A stretch of DNA of 64,000 nt. Origin: Tuctoria greenei (lineage: Eukaryota; Streptophyta; Magnoliopsida; Poales; Poaceae). Made by a program: the position numbers and the translations under genes. The notes beneath the pieces were generated by a model. It was not told where the DNA came from. It made no database searches and saw nothing but the letters and a program-made list of their open reading frames with translations. Location of the stretch: contig JAYESD010000001.1 in assembly GCA_036927565.1 (NCBI GenBank), positions 72,125,751-72,189,750 on the forward strand, in the 5' to 3' direction. Every line of letters begins with the position of its first letter. Position 1 is the stretch's first letter. This document shows, piece after piece, positions 28,727 through 40,169 of this stretch.

Positions 28727-29404
28727 TGAATGATTTATTTCTCTTCTCTCCATTTTAAAAACTTACAAAGATGCTACTTTTTCACGGTTATGCTTGCCCC
28801 AACAAGTGTTATGCCCTCACAACATGCCTTGGTTGATGCAAGCATAACCTTAGCATCACTTTTCATGTTGTTGAAGGTTGTCATCATAGCTTCAAACTGT
28901 CTAATCTGGACATTGCCACTCATATGAAGGATCTTTTTATCTTCAATCCAATTCAGATTTTGTTAGCTTCGGCACACCTGTCACGTATAACTTCCATTAA
29001 CATGTGTGATAAGGAAGCTTCACTTATTGATGAATCTATACCTGAAAGATTAAGGTCAAATCCCTATGAAAGAGTGAAACCAAGATTTGTGATTGAAGTT
29101 GTTCGCTTCCTCGCTTGTGTGAAGCACTAAGAGAGAATGTACTGATTTTTAGTCAATATATTCAGGCATTAAACTTGATAAAGGAGCATCTTCGTAGGTT
29201 TTCAAATGGACGGGTGGGGAAAAATCCTTCAAATTGATGGGAAAATCCTTCCAAGGGATCGCCAAGCTTCAATAGAGGCTTTCAACAATCCAGATGATGA
29301 GTCACGGGTGCTACATGCCCCTACAAGAGCTTGTTGTACATGGATTAGCTTACAACACCACATGCACTTCTTAATTAACAAGCAGCCTATGAACACTATA
29401 ACTT
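28727..29404. other. Unassigned stretch in CACTA 3' part
   Basis: No recognised gene. Frames of 65-77 residues occur but match nothing I know. It probably represents decayed 3' sequence of the plus-strand CACTA. Confidence 0.4.
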
Positions 29405-29660
29405 TGCCCAGGCGGTTCTTCAATAAAACCAGCTTGTGATGTTTGAACCAGTAAATAAGGTTCTTAAACAACGCGCCCTGAAAATCATGTATTTAACTAG
29501 GTGGTGGTTAATTAAAAACCACCTATGAAGTTTGTTAGAGTACAAGCGGTTCTTAATTAATAGCTGTCTGAGAAAATTATGTATTTACCCAGGCGGTTGT
29601 TTTTTAAATTCCGCCTGTGATGTTCGGTCATCACAGGCGGTTATTGTATCATTCGTCATC
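29405..29660. repeat. CACTA subterminal repeats, right end of plus-strand element
   Basis: Copies of CCCAGGCGGTTCTT, AAAAACCACCTATGA and ATTCCGCCTGTGATG with its inverse CATCACAGGCGGTTATT. They are the same motif family as at 25,660-25,745, which brackets the TNP2 pseudogene and supports one element spanning about 25,660-29,700. Confidence 0.75.
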
Positions 29661-29705
29661 ACAGTCGCATTTGTTTATGGACCGCTCGTGTTTGAAAAAT
29701 TGAGA

Positions 29706-30474
29706 CCCTGTGAAAATGCTTTTAGTAGGAGTGGTGCAAGGCAGGGCGGCAGCGCGGAGGTGCGGGGCTAGGCGGAGGCACTGGTTTAGCTGGAGTGGCG
29801 GAGGGGTGGGGCTGGGCATGAGGCGTTGTGGTGCATGGCCGGGCGGAGGTGCCGAGCAGGGCGGTCGCGCGGGGCTGGGCGGCGGTGCAGCGGTGCATTG
29901 GTGCGCGGTGGCAGCGGTGCGTGGTGCGTGGTGGAGGGAGAGCTGGTGCAGGAAGTTGCAAGTTGTGGGCTAGCAGGTTATTGGCTTGCATTTTAAGCTG
30001 TAATTTCGTCAGTCTGGTAGAAGAGCTGACAAAACTAGTAACTAATTTCGTCAGGTATTTAACAAGCCGATGAAATTTACATAAATTTCATCAGCAAATA
30101 GGTCGCGGACGAAAATAACTTTTTGTTCAGATTTTGCTCTAATCGACGAAAATAAAACATACTTTTGTCAGCTGGTTGTGCACCCGACGAAATTACTTGT
30201 AGTTTCATCAGCTTCTTTTCAACCTGACGACGATAATGGGTACATCACTTATTCTTGTGTTCTATTGTACAAATCGACGAAAATATATGCATTAAGTTCG
30301 TGAGTGATTTTGAAAGCCGACGAAGTTACGTTATTTTTGTGCATTATCTAAAAAACCCACGAAAATACTATATTATTATGGTCAGCATTCATAGGCTGAC
30401 GAAAACAAACTTATTTTCGTGTGGGCCGATGAAAATATAGCTAGACCATGAAAATAAATCGTTTTCCTATTGTG
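29706..30474 (-). mobile_element. CACTA-like terminal region with GACGAAAATAA repeats (copy 1)
   Basis: Three parts in order on the minus strand: a terminus CACAATAGGAAAACGATT ending at 30,474; about 450 bp of subterminal repeats built on CGACGAAAATAA and its complement TTATTTTCGTCG; and a GC-rich leader (29,715-29,960). It joins the plus-strand CACTA at about 29,706-29,712. The terminus starts CACAA, not CACTA, so the family is only CACTA-like. It abuts a Copia gag at 30,475. The same arrangement recurs at 45,050-45,803. Confidence 0.6.
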
Positions 30475-31421
30475 TCACGAGCCTCTTTTACTTTAGGTTT
30501 GCAGGTTGCCTTGAGGGCAACTTTTTTCTTCTTTGATGAAGTAAGCTCTACAAAGTGTTTCAAATATTGAGCCTCCTTCTCCATCATCTTGTGATTTATG
30601 GTCTTTCCATGAACTTGTCAGGGGTCATTTTGTGGAACTCTGGGCTTTCTCTTATCATTGATCATAGAGTGATGTTGTGTTGTATGAATGCTCTTATCAT
30701 CCTCTTCGCAACCTCATGATCAGTCCACTTCTTGATTCCATAAGCACCAATCTTGTTAATAAGAGTCTTGATACGGTTGTATATCTCTTGAGGAGTCTCA
30801 CCATCCTCGATGGCGAATCTCCCCAATTCACACTCAAACATTTCAATCTTCACTTCGCAGACGGAGTGGTTCCCTTCATGAGCAGTCTTGAGAGTGTCCC
30901 ATATATCCATGCCAATTTCGAGTCCATCCACCTTGTTGAACTCTTCTCGACTCAAGGACGGGGTGATAACCACAATGACTTGTGTATTGCGATGAATCGC
31001 TTGTTATTGCTCTGAGGTAAGTTCTTCATTGTTGTCCAGAATATCTTGACCTGTACAAACTATGTGCCAAAGACTTGGGTTTAAAGAATAAGATACATCT
31101 TCATATTGTATCACCACATAGTATAGCCAGTTCCATTTAAGTGTGGGGGCTTTCACAATGGAATAGAGAGATAATGATTGTTATTATTGAGCTTCTCATA
31201 ATTAAAAGGATACCGGCAGTAGTCTTGATGACTACCCCTTTTGGCTTTTCATCTTCTTTCTTGTCTTTTTGGCTCAGAAGCTTCTATCTCAGGAGTGCCT
31301 TTAGTTGGAGCACTTCCTCATCGTCATGCTCATAGTCCTTGAGCACATCGATCACCTTGGTGTCTTGTTCGTCTCTGATGACGGGCATTTTCAGGATCTC
31401 GTTGGTCTTTTCACTGGCCAT
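30475..31421 (-). pseudogene. SIRE-C Gag fragment (copy 1)
   Basis: Minus-strand Copia Gag from its start (ATG at 31,421, MASEKTNEILKMPVI), through a charged repeat, NNNHYLSIPL and PPHLNGTGYT, to a UBN2-type block (30,973-30,662: SLSREEFNKVDGLEIGMDIWD, shortened here, then TLKTAHEGNHS and NRIKTLINKIGAYG). Frames are broken by a stop after LKALLR and by small indels. It stops at 30,475 where the CACTA-like terminus begins. It follows a primer site and LTR in the same direction. Dead. Confidence 0.8.
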
Positions 31422-31460
31422 ATGTCTCTCTGAGCGGTGAGTCTTTTAAATGGAGAGCCT

Positions 31461-31475
31461 CGCTCTGGTACCAAT
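31461..31475 (-). promoter_or_regulatory. Primer binding site of SIRE-C (copy 1)
   Basis: On the minus strand ATTGGTACCAGAGCG directly follows the LTR end CCACATTCA. It is a one-base variant of the initiator tRNA-Met site (TGGTATCAGAGC). Confidence 0.75.
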
Positions 31476-32374
31476 TGAATGTGGCCTAGAGGGGGGAATG
31501 GGCGTTGAATTTTTTTCCCCAACACTTAACAAAATTGTCAAATAACAGGAAGGCCAGACTAGTCCGGTGTAGGATGCGGACTAGTCCGTTGTGCTTGTTA
31601 CCCCTACAAGAAGATTAACTATTTTTTGCGATTTTCTTTAAGCGGAATAGTAAAACAACTTTAGAGTGCTTAATAGATGAATATAGCAATTAGGTTCTTC
31701 GAGAACCACAAAATTAAAGTTAATCACGAGTATGATCAAGTTTAGCCCTAGATTGTGATAATTACGAAAAGTAAAGTTCAGGAACACGTGAGACAAATGA
31801 TTTTTACCGCGGTTCCTCATAAGTAGATACTTCCTCATAAGAGTTTAATCAAATAAGCTAGAAGCAAAAGGAAAGATTTCACTTATTCAATTTGAAGTAT
31901 GAATTAGATGTATAGGTTTTAAGCTGCACATAAGAGTATTACAATCTGTTCCTATTGTTCTTTTAAGCAAACAAGGTTGAAGATTTATATTTGAGTTGCT
32001 TGATATGTACACTAATTGTTTGCAGAGTTTCATAATTTTATATGGGCTGGGTCCTCCAGAATAAACTAGTAAAAATCAATTAGGGTTCAAATGGCATACA
32101 TGGAAGATCAATTAATTTCTTATGATCCTTACAACAACTGGAAGTGAAAATCTTTCTGGAGACACTAGGTTATACTATGAGTTACTAGAATATTTTCAGA
32201 ATTTTATAAAGTCCTGATTGTGCGTAAGAATTCTTTAAAGCTTTACCATTATGTTATTTGTAGAGAAAATCTAGAGGACTATTCACGTCAAATCATTTGG
32301 TTCACTGCAATGTTGAGGTCACAAGGAGTCCATATAATTTCGTTTCACGTTTTCATGATTTTCCAGCGAATTAC

Positions 32375-32650
32375 TATGATTTTGAGAATTTGTATACATT
32401 TTCTAGAATTTTATCAGAACCAAAAATAGGAAATCTAAACGAAGGGCCAATGACTAGCGGGCCCCACCCGCCAGTTTCTTCTTCCTGGCACAGGGAGGAG
32501 AGGCTGCACTATGATTTTTTAGAAATTGTATAAATTTTCTGGAATTTTATCAGAACAAAAAATGGGGAAATTAAACGAAGGGCCAATGACTGGCAGGCCC
32601 CACCCGCCAGTTTCTTCTTCGTGGCACAGGGAGGTGAGGCTGCACCATGG
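32375..32650. repeat. 136-bp tandem duplication in SIRE-C LTR
   Basis: TTCTAGAATTTTATCAGAAC through GCCCCACCCGCCAG and CACAGGGAGG occurs twice with a 136-bp offset (32,401 and 32,537). The same duplication is present in copy 2 (about 47,690-47,940), so it predates the copying. Confidence 0.8.
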
Positions 32651-34096
32651 GAGGCGGCGCAGCTCGCCGGATTTTCATTGAAGGAGGGCAGGGGCGGAGG
32701 GGAGAAGACCAGAATGATTAGGGGAAGCTGGAAACAGGTTGAGGCCATCGGTGGAGTGGGGCGTCAGCCAGAACCTTATCGGCGGCGAGGCCATGGCGGT
32801 GTCGAGCTCCAACAAGCTCGATCTCGCCCAATGTTGCATCAAAATCCATGGGACAAAGCTCTAAAGATTTGTAGGGACATGAGGAACCTCAAAATCAAAC
32901 TCAATCTAGGTAGAGATTGCTGGACAGAGTGGCGCATTGGGTGCAGCAGGGTAAACTCAATAACGGCCCCTAGATCTGGAATTCCCAAGCTAATACTTGA
33001 TAATTCATTTTATTATTTGTTCTAGAGTGATTGTTATGACGTCTAGTTTATAAGGTGTACACAGAATAGAGATTAATCAAGTGTGGAAAATGAATTTGCT
33101 CAACGAACAGCACTGGTTCTAAATAAAAGTCCACCGCACGAGTTTGAAATACGGGTCAACCGCGTAAAGAGAGGCCGGGCATCTAGGATAGAACGAAGTT
33201 GATATTCTGACCAACCTGAAGAATGGTCTGGTGAAATGGGAGAAGCAGCAAGATGGCTGGGCGATGAGGCGGCGTTGAGGCACTGCTGTTTTGCACCAAA
33301 AATAAAAAATTCCCCCGTGGCAGCTTGGGGAAGGATGGGACAGCCTCTGGACGCCTCGGGCTGCTGAAGGAGAGGTTGATGAGGCTCTTGGCGATCTCAA
33401 CCAAGCAAGGGGCAGAGAAGAAGAGATCAGGCGATGCTGACGCACAGCGGCACGACCCTTATGAACGAGGGGGGGGGGGGGAATTCAACCTGGTCGCGGG
33501 AGGAAGGTGGAAGGGAGCCTCGTGGTGCCTCTGGGAGTAGGAGGAGATGCCGGCACAGCTTCCTTGCAAAACGGCCAGGCAAGGGAGCAACGGGGAGCAC
33601 TGATGACACCACAGCGGCAAGGCGATGGTTCGAGCGTGTTGTGTAGAGGAAACCAAAAGTTGAGCAGGGAGCAGCGTTTTATGTTTTGGTGGAGGAAAGA
33701 ACACACAAGAGAGAAGAGGATTAGGGCGAGGCATCAAGCTAGAGAGGAGAGCGGCTAGCAGCTGTGTGACTGATGCCTACGTTTGTGGCGCGCCCGCGTT
33801 TAATAGAGGGGGAGGTAAGTTGTTCTGAGTCTTTGTCAGGTGGCCCTGGCCAGTAGGTCCTCCCCCCTTATTCTAATTTTTTTTTATCACTAGAAAATAA
33901 TAGGTGCAAGGCAATAAAAAATGCTACAATTTCACAGCTTAGCTAAACAATGTATGAGGACATTGAATATGAAATCAAATTTGCATGTGGAGAAACTTGA
34001 TTTTTAAAATTTAAATTCAAATTCGAATCATATTTTCAAATATTTCACTTTGCATACACCTATAATTCATAATATTCCTGTAGGGTATTACTAATT

Positions 34097-34890
34097 TTTG
34101 ATAGGTGCCAATGTGATACGGAATCTTGATTTTTGTTTATGTTGACGTTGCAACTTGAATAAGAGTTATAATTCAAGTGCTAAGCATTAATTTGAAATAT
34201 TTAAACAAAAAGCTTCTTGTTAAATACTAGCTGATTACATTGGAACACTTAATTGGTTATCAATACCACTTTAGCTAATCCAAAGCTTATATTTGAATAT
34301 ATTTGATTTAGCACTAAGATCTTTGCCTTAGCATGGCATTTGTCTATTAAATTAAGTTTTATATTTTAAAACTTGGCCTTGATTTTTTAGTTGACATTCT
34401 TATGATCTCATTATTTTGTACTTGTTTCATTTGATTTCACTCATACACGGAGCATTTTCCAAACTATGTCTAAAGCCCTTAAAAGAGAATATTTTTGATA
34501 GGTGCCAATGTGATACAGCATATTGATGTCTGTCTATGTTGAGGTTGCAACTTGAATAAGAAATATAATTCAAGTGCTAAGCATTGATTTCAAATATTTA
34601 AACAAAAAGCTTCTTGTTAAATACTAGCTGATTACATTGGAACATTAATTTGTTATCAATACCACTTTAGCTAATCCAAAGCTTATATTGGAATATATTT
34701 GATTTAGCACTAAAATCTTTGCCTTAGATTGGCATTTGTCTATTAAATTAAGTTTTAAATTTAAATCTTGGCCTTGATTTTTGAGTTCACATTCTTATGA
34801 TCTCATTATTTTATACTTGTTTTATTTGATTTCACTCATACACGGAGCATTTTCTAAACTATGTCTAAAGCCTTTAAAAGAGAATATTTT
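34097..34890. repeat. 397-bp tandem duplication in SIRE-C LTR
   Basis: TTTTGATAGGTGCCAATGTG starts at 34,097 and again at 34,494. The two units match almost throughout (AAACAAAAAGCTTCTTG, TCATACACGGAGCATTTTC), with about 5 percent differences by eye. Confidence 0.85.
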
Positions 34891-35013
34891 TAAAATCATA
34901 TATTAATTATCACAATTTCTTTGAGTTGATTTTATACTCTAACTTTCAAATTTTCAAGTTCAGATTTTTTGCGTTCTTGCTTTTGTTTTTTTTTTCAAAT
35001 GTGAGCTTTTACA

Positions 35014-35640
35014 TAAACCCCACTAAGAGTGACTGAGAGGAATGTGCTTATGACGAGACCCGACATCCAAATCCAGACAAAATTTCAGCAGCATAACCCT
35101 GCTATTCTCCAACTGCGCTTGGGAATGGTACAACGTAGAACATTAGGGTTATGTCATCGAAATCTTGTCCGGATCCAGATCCTGCGTCTTGTCATAAGCA
35201 TGCCCCCTCGGTCACTCCCAGGCTGTCCAAAAGGACAATTCCGAACCAACTCGCCTCACATGCGCAACACATGTGAGATGGGCCGGTTCGAAACGAGTGA
35301 TGCATATTGTATAAGTTACGTTAATCTTTCATTTTGAGTAATTTACGAGAGAGAGGAATGAACAAGTGAGGAAGGAGGAAATAACAAGAGAGAGATAGGG
35401 GACTGGATCAGCAGTCCTAAGTTATGCACCATCTGGGCCCACCGTTGACGGCCAAACGGCTTTACGGGATAGTCTGTTGGGTCCCGCCATCCTCACTGTT
35501 GCTTTTCGCCTCCATGCCCGTCTATATGCATAATTGGCTACTAAATCGGTTGTGTTGGGACATAAATTGTCGAGCCGACCCGAAGCCCAATTATTTACAT
35601 ATTGTAAATAAACACTCAAGCAATCAAAATCATTAAAAAA
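35014..35640. other. Unassigned stretch
   Basis: No gene seen. A 102-residue frame at 35,029-35,337 has no recognisable motif. Parts read like retrotransposon-derived non-coding sequence, but I cannot assign a family. Confidence 0.4.
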
Positions 35641-35945
35641 GAATTAAACAATTAAACAACCCTAAGTACTAAAGAATTCATGTACTAAACATTTATTAAT
35701 TGAAAAAAATACTAATTACAAATTAGTAATTGCTAAACAATTTCTAATTGAAAAAAACTACTTACTAAACTATTGCTAGTTGCTAAACAATTGGTAATTG
35801 AACAGCTAAACAATTGGTAATCGAAAAAAACTACTAATTACTAATTAGTAATTCCTAGACAATTGCTTATAGAAAATAACTACTTACTAAAAAATTTCTA
35901 ATTGCTATAAAAACTACTTACTAAACAATTGCTAATTGAAAAAAA
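35640..35945. repeat. AT-rich degenerate tandem repeat
   Basis: Irregular copies of ACTACTTACTAAACAATTGC followed by TAATTGAAAAAAA over about 300 bp. On the minus strand it follows the GC-rich leader of the CACTA head, like the AT-rich stretch at 12,350-12,500. Confidence 0.7.
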
Positions 35946-36567
35946 GGAAAACCCGATCTAGGGTCGGCACAGCCATGGCCAGCGATGGAGGATGGTGTGG
36001 GGTGCGCCGACGGCCGGCCATGGCCTTCGGCTGAGAGGGGTTGGCCATACCTACCTGGCGTGGTGCTACGCGTGAGGAGGGAGGCAGCGCGGCGGCGAGG
36101 TGGCAGCGGTGGGTGCGCGACGGGGACGGTGCAACGGAGGCAGCGCAGTGTGGGCACGGCTTGAGCTGCGGTAGCTCGACGAGGGAGGGTGGCGGTGGCT
36201 CGAGCGAGGAGGAAGACGCTCTTCTGCGGCGGCTATGTGAGGAGGAAGAGGCGCACATGGTTTGGGCCGCGCGCGCGGCCCTCGGGCTGTAGGGTTATTG
36301 CCTTTATGTATAAAGGCCCCGTTACTTACGTCGGCCTAGGGTTGGGCCGTCGTACATAAGCTAACTTACATCGGCCTAGGTTGGGTCGACGTAAGTTAGT
36401 TATTGAACTCTGATGGTTTGGTTACTTACGACATTCGCGGACCTGTGGTCGACGTAAGTTAGCTAACTTACGTCGGCTACCGTGAGCCGACGTGAGTTAG
36501 CTTACATACGACAGTTGTCCCACATAAATTACTTCAGCCGTTGTAAGGTGTCAAGTTTCCTGTAGTG
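35946..36567 (-). mobile_element. CACTA head with AACTTACGTCGGC subterminal repeats
   Basis: On the minus strand: terminal repeat CACTACAGGAAACTTGAC ending at 36,567; about 230 bp of subterminal repeats on AACTTACGTCGGCC and its complement; a TATACATAAAGG box near 36,306; and a GC-rich leader to 35,946. The gene part is missing, so this is a truncated element. Frames of 78-108 residues in the leader are low-complexity. Confidence 0.75.
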
Positions 36568-37149
36568 CGGGAAAAGATAAAGGAAAGGAGTTTGAACCTG
36601 TGGACACCTATTATGTTTAAGCTTCAAACAGGGCTGAGCCGACAAAATTTGGGGCCCCGTACGAAATACTGAAATTGTTGATAAATTTATAAAAATAGTG
36701 TTGTAAATCTATATATTATAATAACACTTTAAATAACAATAGATTATAATAAGGAACATAACTATTATTCTACTTTGACCTCTTCATGCATAATGTTTAT
36801 CCAAATAGACTCATTCATTTTATTTTCTTAGTATTTTTTGAAATGAAATCTTCAATTATATGCTCATATTCAACCTTCTTCATAAATCACTCTCCAATGA
36901 TATTGTGGCCAAATCAGCGAGTCTTTGTTGTGTTATTGTAAAAGAATAATATATTAAATCCCTGTTATGTTTTGATTATTGTTAATAAAATGATGAAGAA
37001 AACAACTGTATAAAAATATAACCAGACGTACTCTAAGATGAAGATGAGAGAAGACGTCAGACTGCGTAGCTTCTTTGTGGAAAAAAAAAAGACTGCCCCG
37101 TTTTGTTCGATCAGGACGGAGTAGAGACTCGACGGCCACCAAGCTGCGC
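36568..37149. other. Unassigned stretch with possible hAT-like start
   Basis: No gene. CAGGGCTGAGCCGAC at 36,629 followed by GGGGCCCCGTACG resembles a hAT-type terminus with coding-like remains, but I cannot find the other end. Confidence 0.3.
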
Positions 37150-37187
37150 CTGCACTACAGGAAATCGTCGGGATTCCTGTAGTGCTG
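37150..37187. mobile_element. 32-bp TIR-only CACTA relic with target duplication
   Basis: CACTACAGGAA (37,153-37,163) and its exact inverse TTCCTGTAGTG (37,174-37,184) are separated by only 10 bp. CTG stands directly outside on both sides (37,150-37,152 and 37,185-37,187), as expected for the 3-bp duplication made by CACTA elements. No subterminal repeat or gene is left. Confidence 0.75.
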
Positions 37188-40169
37188 GCCAGCAGTAAGC
37201 AGCCTGGTCGCCTGGGCCGTGTGGTGCCTGGCCCATGCGGGCCTGAGTGAATTGCATGTGCATGCAGCGATTCTGCCTGGCCTATGCCCGATGCATGGAT
37301 GGTTGCATCCGCAACCTATAGGATGTACAGAAAAACTACAGAGGAAAAGAAGAGGCCCCTAGCAAATGGCAACCCTGTGTGGTCACATGGGCCGCACACC
37401 CCTCCGCCCAGGCTCGGCTTCAAATAAATATGTTTGAAAGAGGTAGCCTCACCAAACTCATGAGGAGGTAACCATATCCACATGTTTTCATTCCATCCCT
37501 TTAAACAAACATGTGATGGGATCATTCCATCCTTCATAATCCTTCAAGCAAACAAAAAACAGGTTTCATCTCATACTTTCAAACAAAAGTAAAAATGAGT
37601 CCATCCTATCCCTAAAAACAGGGATAGATCCAACCATCCCACATTGTCCTCAAACCAAACGCATCCTTATTTAGCACATATTGTGATGGGACCTAGCAAC
37701 CAACTGATAAGCACACGTAGACAACAAATTTAACACCCGAAGATCATGGGTAAAATTGAATAACAATATCACAAAATGATGCAATTTTACTCGCCACAGA
37801 GATGTTTAATATTTTATCATCCGACAATAATAAAATGAGTCAATGACAGTTTTGATCCATAACACTCAAACTATTCAGACAGGATCTGTCCTCAACAATG
37901 CCAGGGTCTTGATTACAAATTATTCATTTAGCCAAGATGAATTTGCCTTGGATGTCTTTTACCGACAGACTAGGCAGTAACATAGACCCTTGATCCCTTC
38001 TCCGATACAATAGTATTGGCTCACTTTAGATTTATGTAACAGGGCCTCAATCTCGCAGTCTGACTTGCAAGACCAATTTTTGCAGAATGGAGCAACAAGT
38101 TTTGCATAGCCACAGCTGCCTGCAAGCAAAATAAGTACAAGTGCATGCTATCATGAACATACAATAATCTGTCCCAAGTGATGTTAACTACATGAAAATG
38201 TAACGAGATAATGTTAAGGATTATGAGCTGAGTACGAATAAAACCAGAAACGAAAATAATGAAAATCTATATATCCTAGATCCAATTATCATTGAATTAA
38301 TAAACAGTAACACAATGCATGAAAAGCATTACAAACCAGTCGTATGATCTATGTGTAGCATGAGCACTAGAAGAAGGCAGCAGAGAGTGGTGTATTTAAT
38401 ATTCATGGTGTTCCGTATGAGGATAAAATGGTAGCCACAGCTCAAGGGGCACACAGTGTATGAGGATGTATTTATAGCCAAATACCATGGCTTCCTTCTG
38501 TTTCAGGTCAAAGACGATAGAATAGTGAGTAAATTTTTTTAATGTTTGGATATTTGTTAGTGAAGAAATTAATTCGGATCTTATTTTTCTATTTTGGCAA
38601 TCAACTAATGGATATAAAAGGCTATATTTAATTTGTAATTTATAGAATTTAATTGGGCTAAATAAGGCATGCATTTTGTTATAGAAGCCATTTGATGTTT
38701 TAGGAATTTTCTTAAATTTTTATTACTGAAAAGGGCTTTTATGCAATCCTGTCTGCATTAGGTGTCTGGCTTTATCAGTTTTATTGAGTGTACCAAATCT
38801 GACAGGTTGACCCATCATGATAGGGGCCGTAGGGGTTACTGTTTCGTTGACAATGGCCTTAACTCCATGGGTGTATGTGCATGTTGTCTACATGAACCTA
38901 GTGTCCTAGTGTATGGGCTCTGTGTGGGTCTAGGGTCCAATGGACTAAGTCTATTCAGGAGTAGGGCTGTGGGTGCGGGGTGGTCAGGCACGCACTGTGC
39001 CACTACGTTGATGTGTCTTCTGGCGTGGTAGGCCAGCAGGACACCGCCAGCTCGGTAGGATAGCCCGACCGGAGCACATCGCGGTGGCACGTTAATGACG
39101 GCTCACGCGAACCAGTATTTATTACGACAAAATCGGTACGCTAGCATTATACTCGGTACCGAAACTCCTTTTCAGGTGTGGTGGCACCAAGCCGATGGCC
39201 GACATGGTGGTTCGACCTCGCGTGAGGAAGCACTACGACGGATCCTCACACAAACAAGCGCGCGGATGAGTTCCTTCATGTTTGAGCGTTTGGGTACGTG
39301 CACACTGGTGCGTGGATGTATGAAAATGTTTGGGTTTAATAGCTATAGTTCTGAAACTGGATTATATCATTCTGTATTTATTTTTTGTGGAACTTTTGAA
39401 CTAACATTAAGTTCTAAATAACGTGTATATCCATGTATCGCTGGGTCAGAGCCAGATCTTTTTTTTATCGGGTACAGCAGCAATCAATTTAACATAGAAA
39501 CATGTAACTAACAGTCTCATCGAACCAAATGTTTGGACGATACATTAGTAACACTAGGATGCAAAAGGTAACAGGGATAGAGCTCCAAGAGGGGCTTATC
39601 TACTATTGTATGTTTCAGGCTCGATATTAACAAAAGACTTGAGTAACTATAGACTTATTCCCCTCCGATCCTCTCTTAATCATGGAACCTTGCAAAATTA
39701 TGCTATTTCTTTTACAAACGAGCCAGTAGCACCTGCCATTAATCCCTCCTCTCCTACTCTTGTGCTCCTTAAACGTAGCTCCTAAAGTAACACTTAGGCC
39801 TAGAACCCATATTCGGACTTGCACATCCATTCTTTACAGAATGGCATGATAGGTTTTGTGTATTAGCACTTTGCTGCATGAATTAAACACAAGGATATTT
39901 ATGCACACTGGAATGTGTACGATCTTATGTATTTTTGATCACATGAAAACATCCTTGAAGCTAACCAAATCTAAGATAGAAGGCTGGCGAATACAAAACA
40001 TGTGACAAGGAAAGAAACATAGGCAAACTGGTGCTACTTTGGAGTACCCAGTAGAACGCATCTGATGTGAAAAGAAGCTCGATTTCTAACGAAGGACTTC
40101 AGTATGCCGTTGAATCTCTCGTATGCATACATCTGGTGAAGGCACACATGGCCAAGTAGTTTTATGTCC
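37188..40169. other. Unassigned, mostly AT-rich intergenic stretch
   Basis: About 3 kb without a convincing gene. Frames of 67-108 residues occur (38,396, 38,762, 38,836, 39,095) but none shows a domain or codon pattern I trust. Part of 37,430-37,680 (CATCCC and AAACAAA repeats in both orientations, ending CAAACGCATCC) looks MITE-like, but the termini are unclear. Confidence 0.4.

Larger units (their letters stand above)
31476..35013 (-). mobile_element. 5' LTR of SIRE-C (copy 1), about 3.5 kb
   Basis: On the minus strand the LTR would open with TGTAAAAGCTCACATTTG (ending at 35,013) and close with CTCTAGGCCACATTCA at 31,476, next to the primer site. The order inside is an AT-rich part with a 397-bp tandem duplication (34,097-34,890), a GC-rich leader-like block (about 33,780-32,620) behind a possible TATTAAA box at about 33,803, an AT-rich stretch and two CGGACTAGTCCG dyads (31,555-31,590). 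The opening resembles the LARD LTR at 49,465, whereas the closing end and gag are SIRE-like. A composite of two elements is therefore a serious alternative. Confidence 0.55.

Noticed and set aside
29206..29439. 77-codon plus-strand frame after the second TNP2
   Set aside because: Contains repeated AAATCCTTC text and runs into subterminal repeats; no similarity recognised.
32509..33758. Several 60-134 codon frames on both strands, and their second copies at 47,746-49,191
   Set aside because: They lie in the GC-rich block of an LTR, overlap each other, and differ in length between the two copies because of indels.
38762..39421. Frames of 84-108 codons as possible host gene exons
   Set aside because: No recognisable domain, no consistent splice structure and a competing frame on the other strand; not enough to call a gene.
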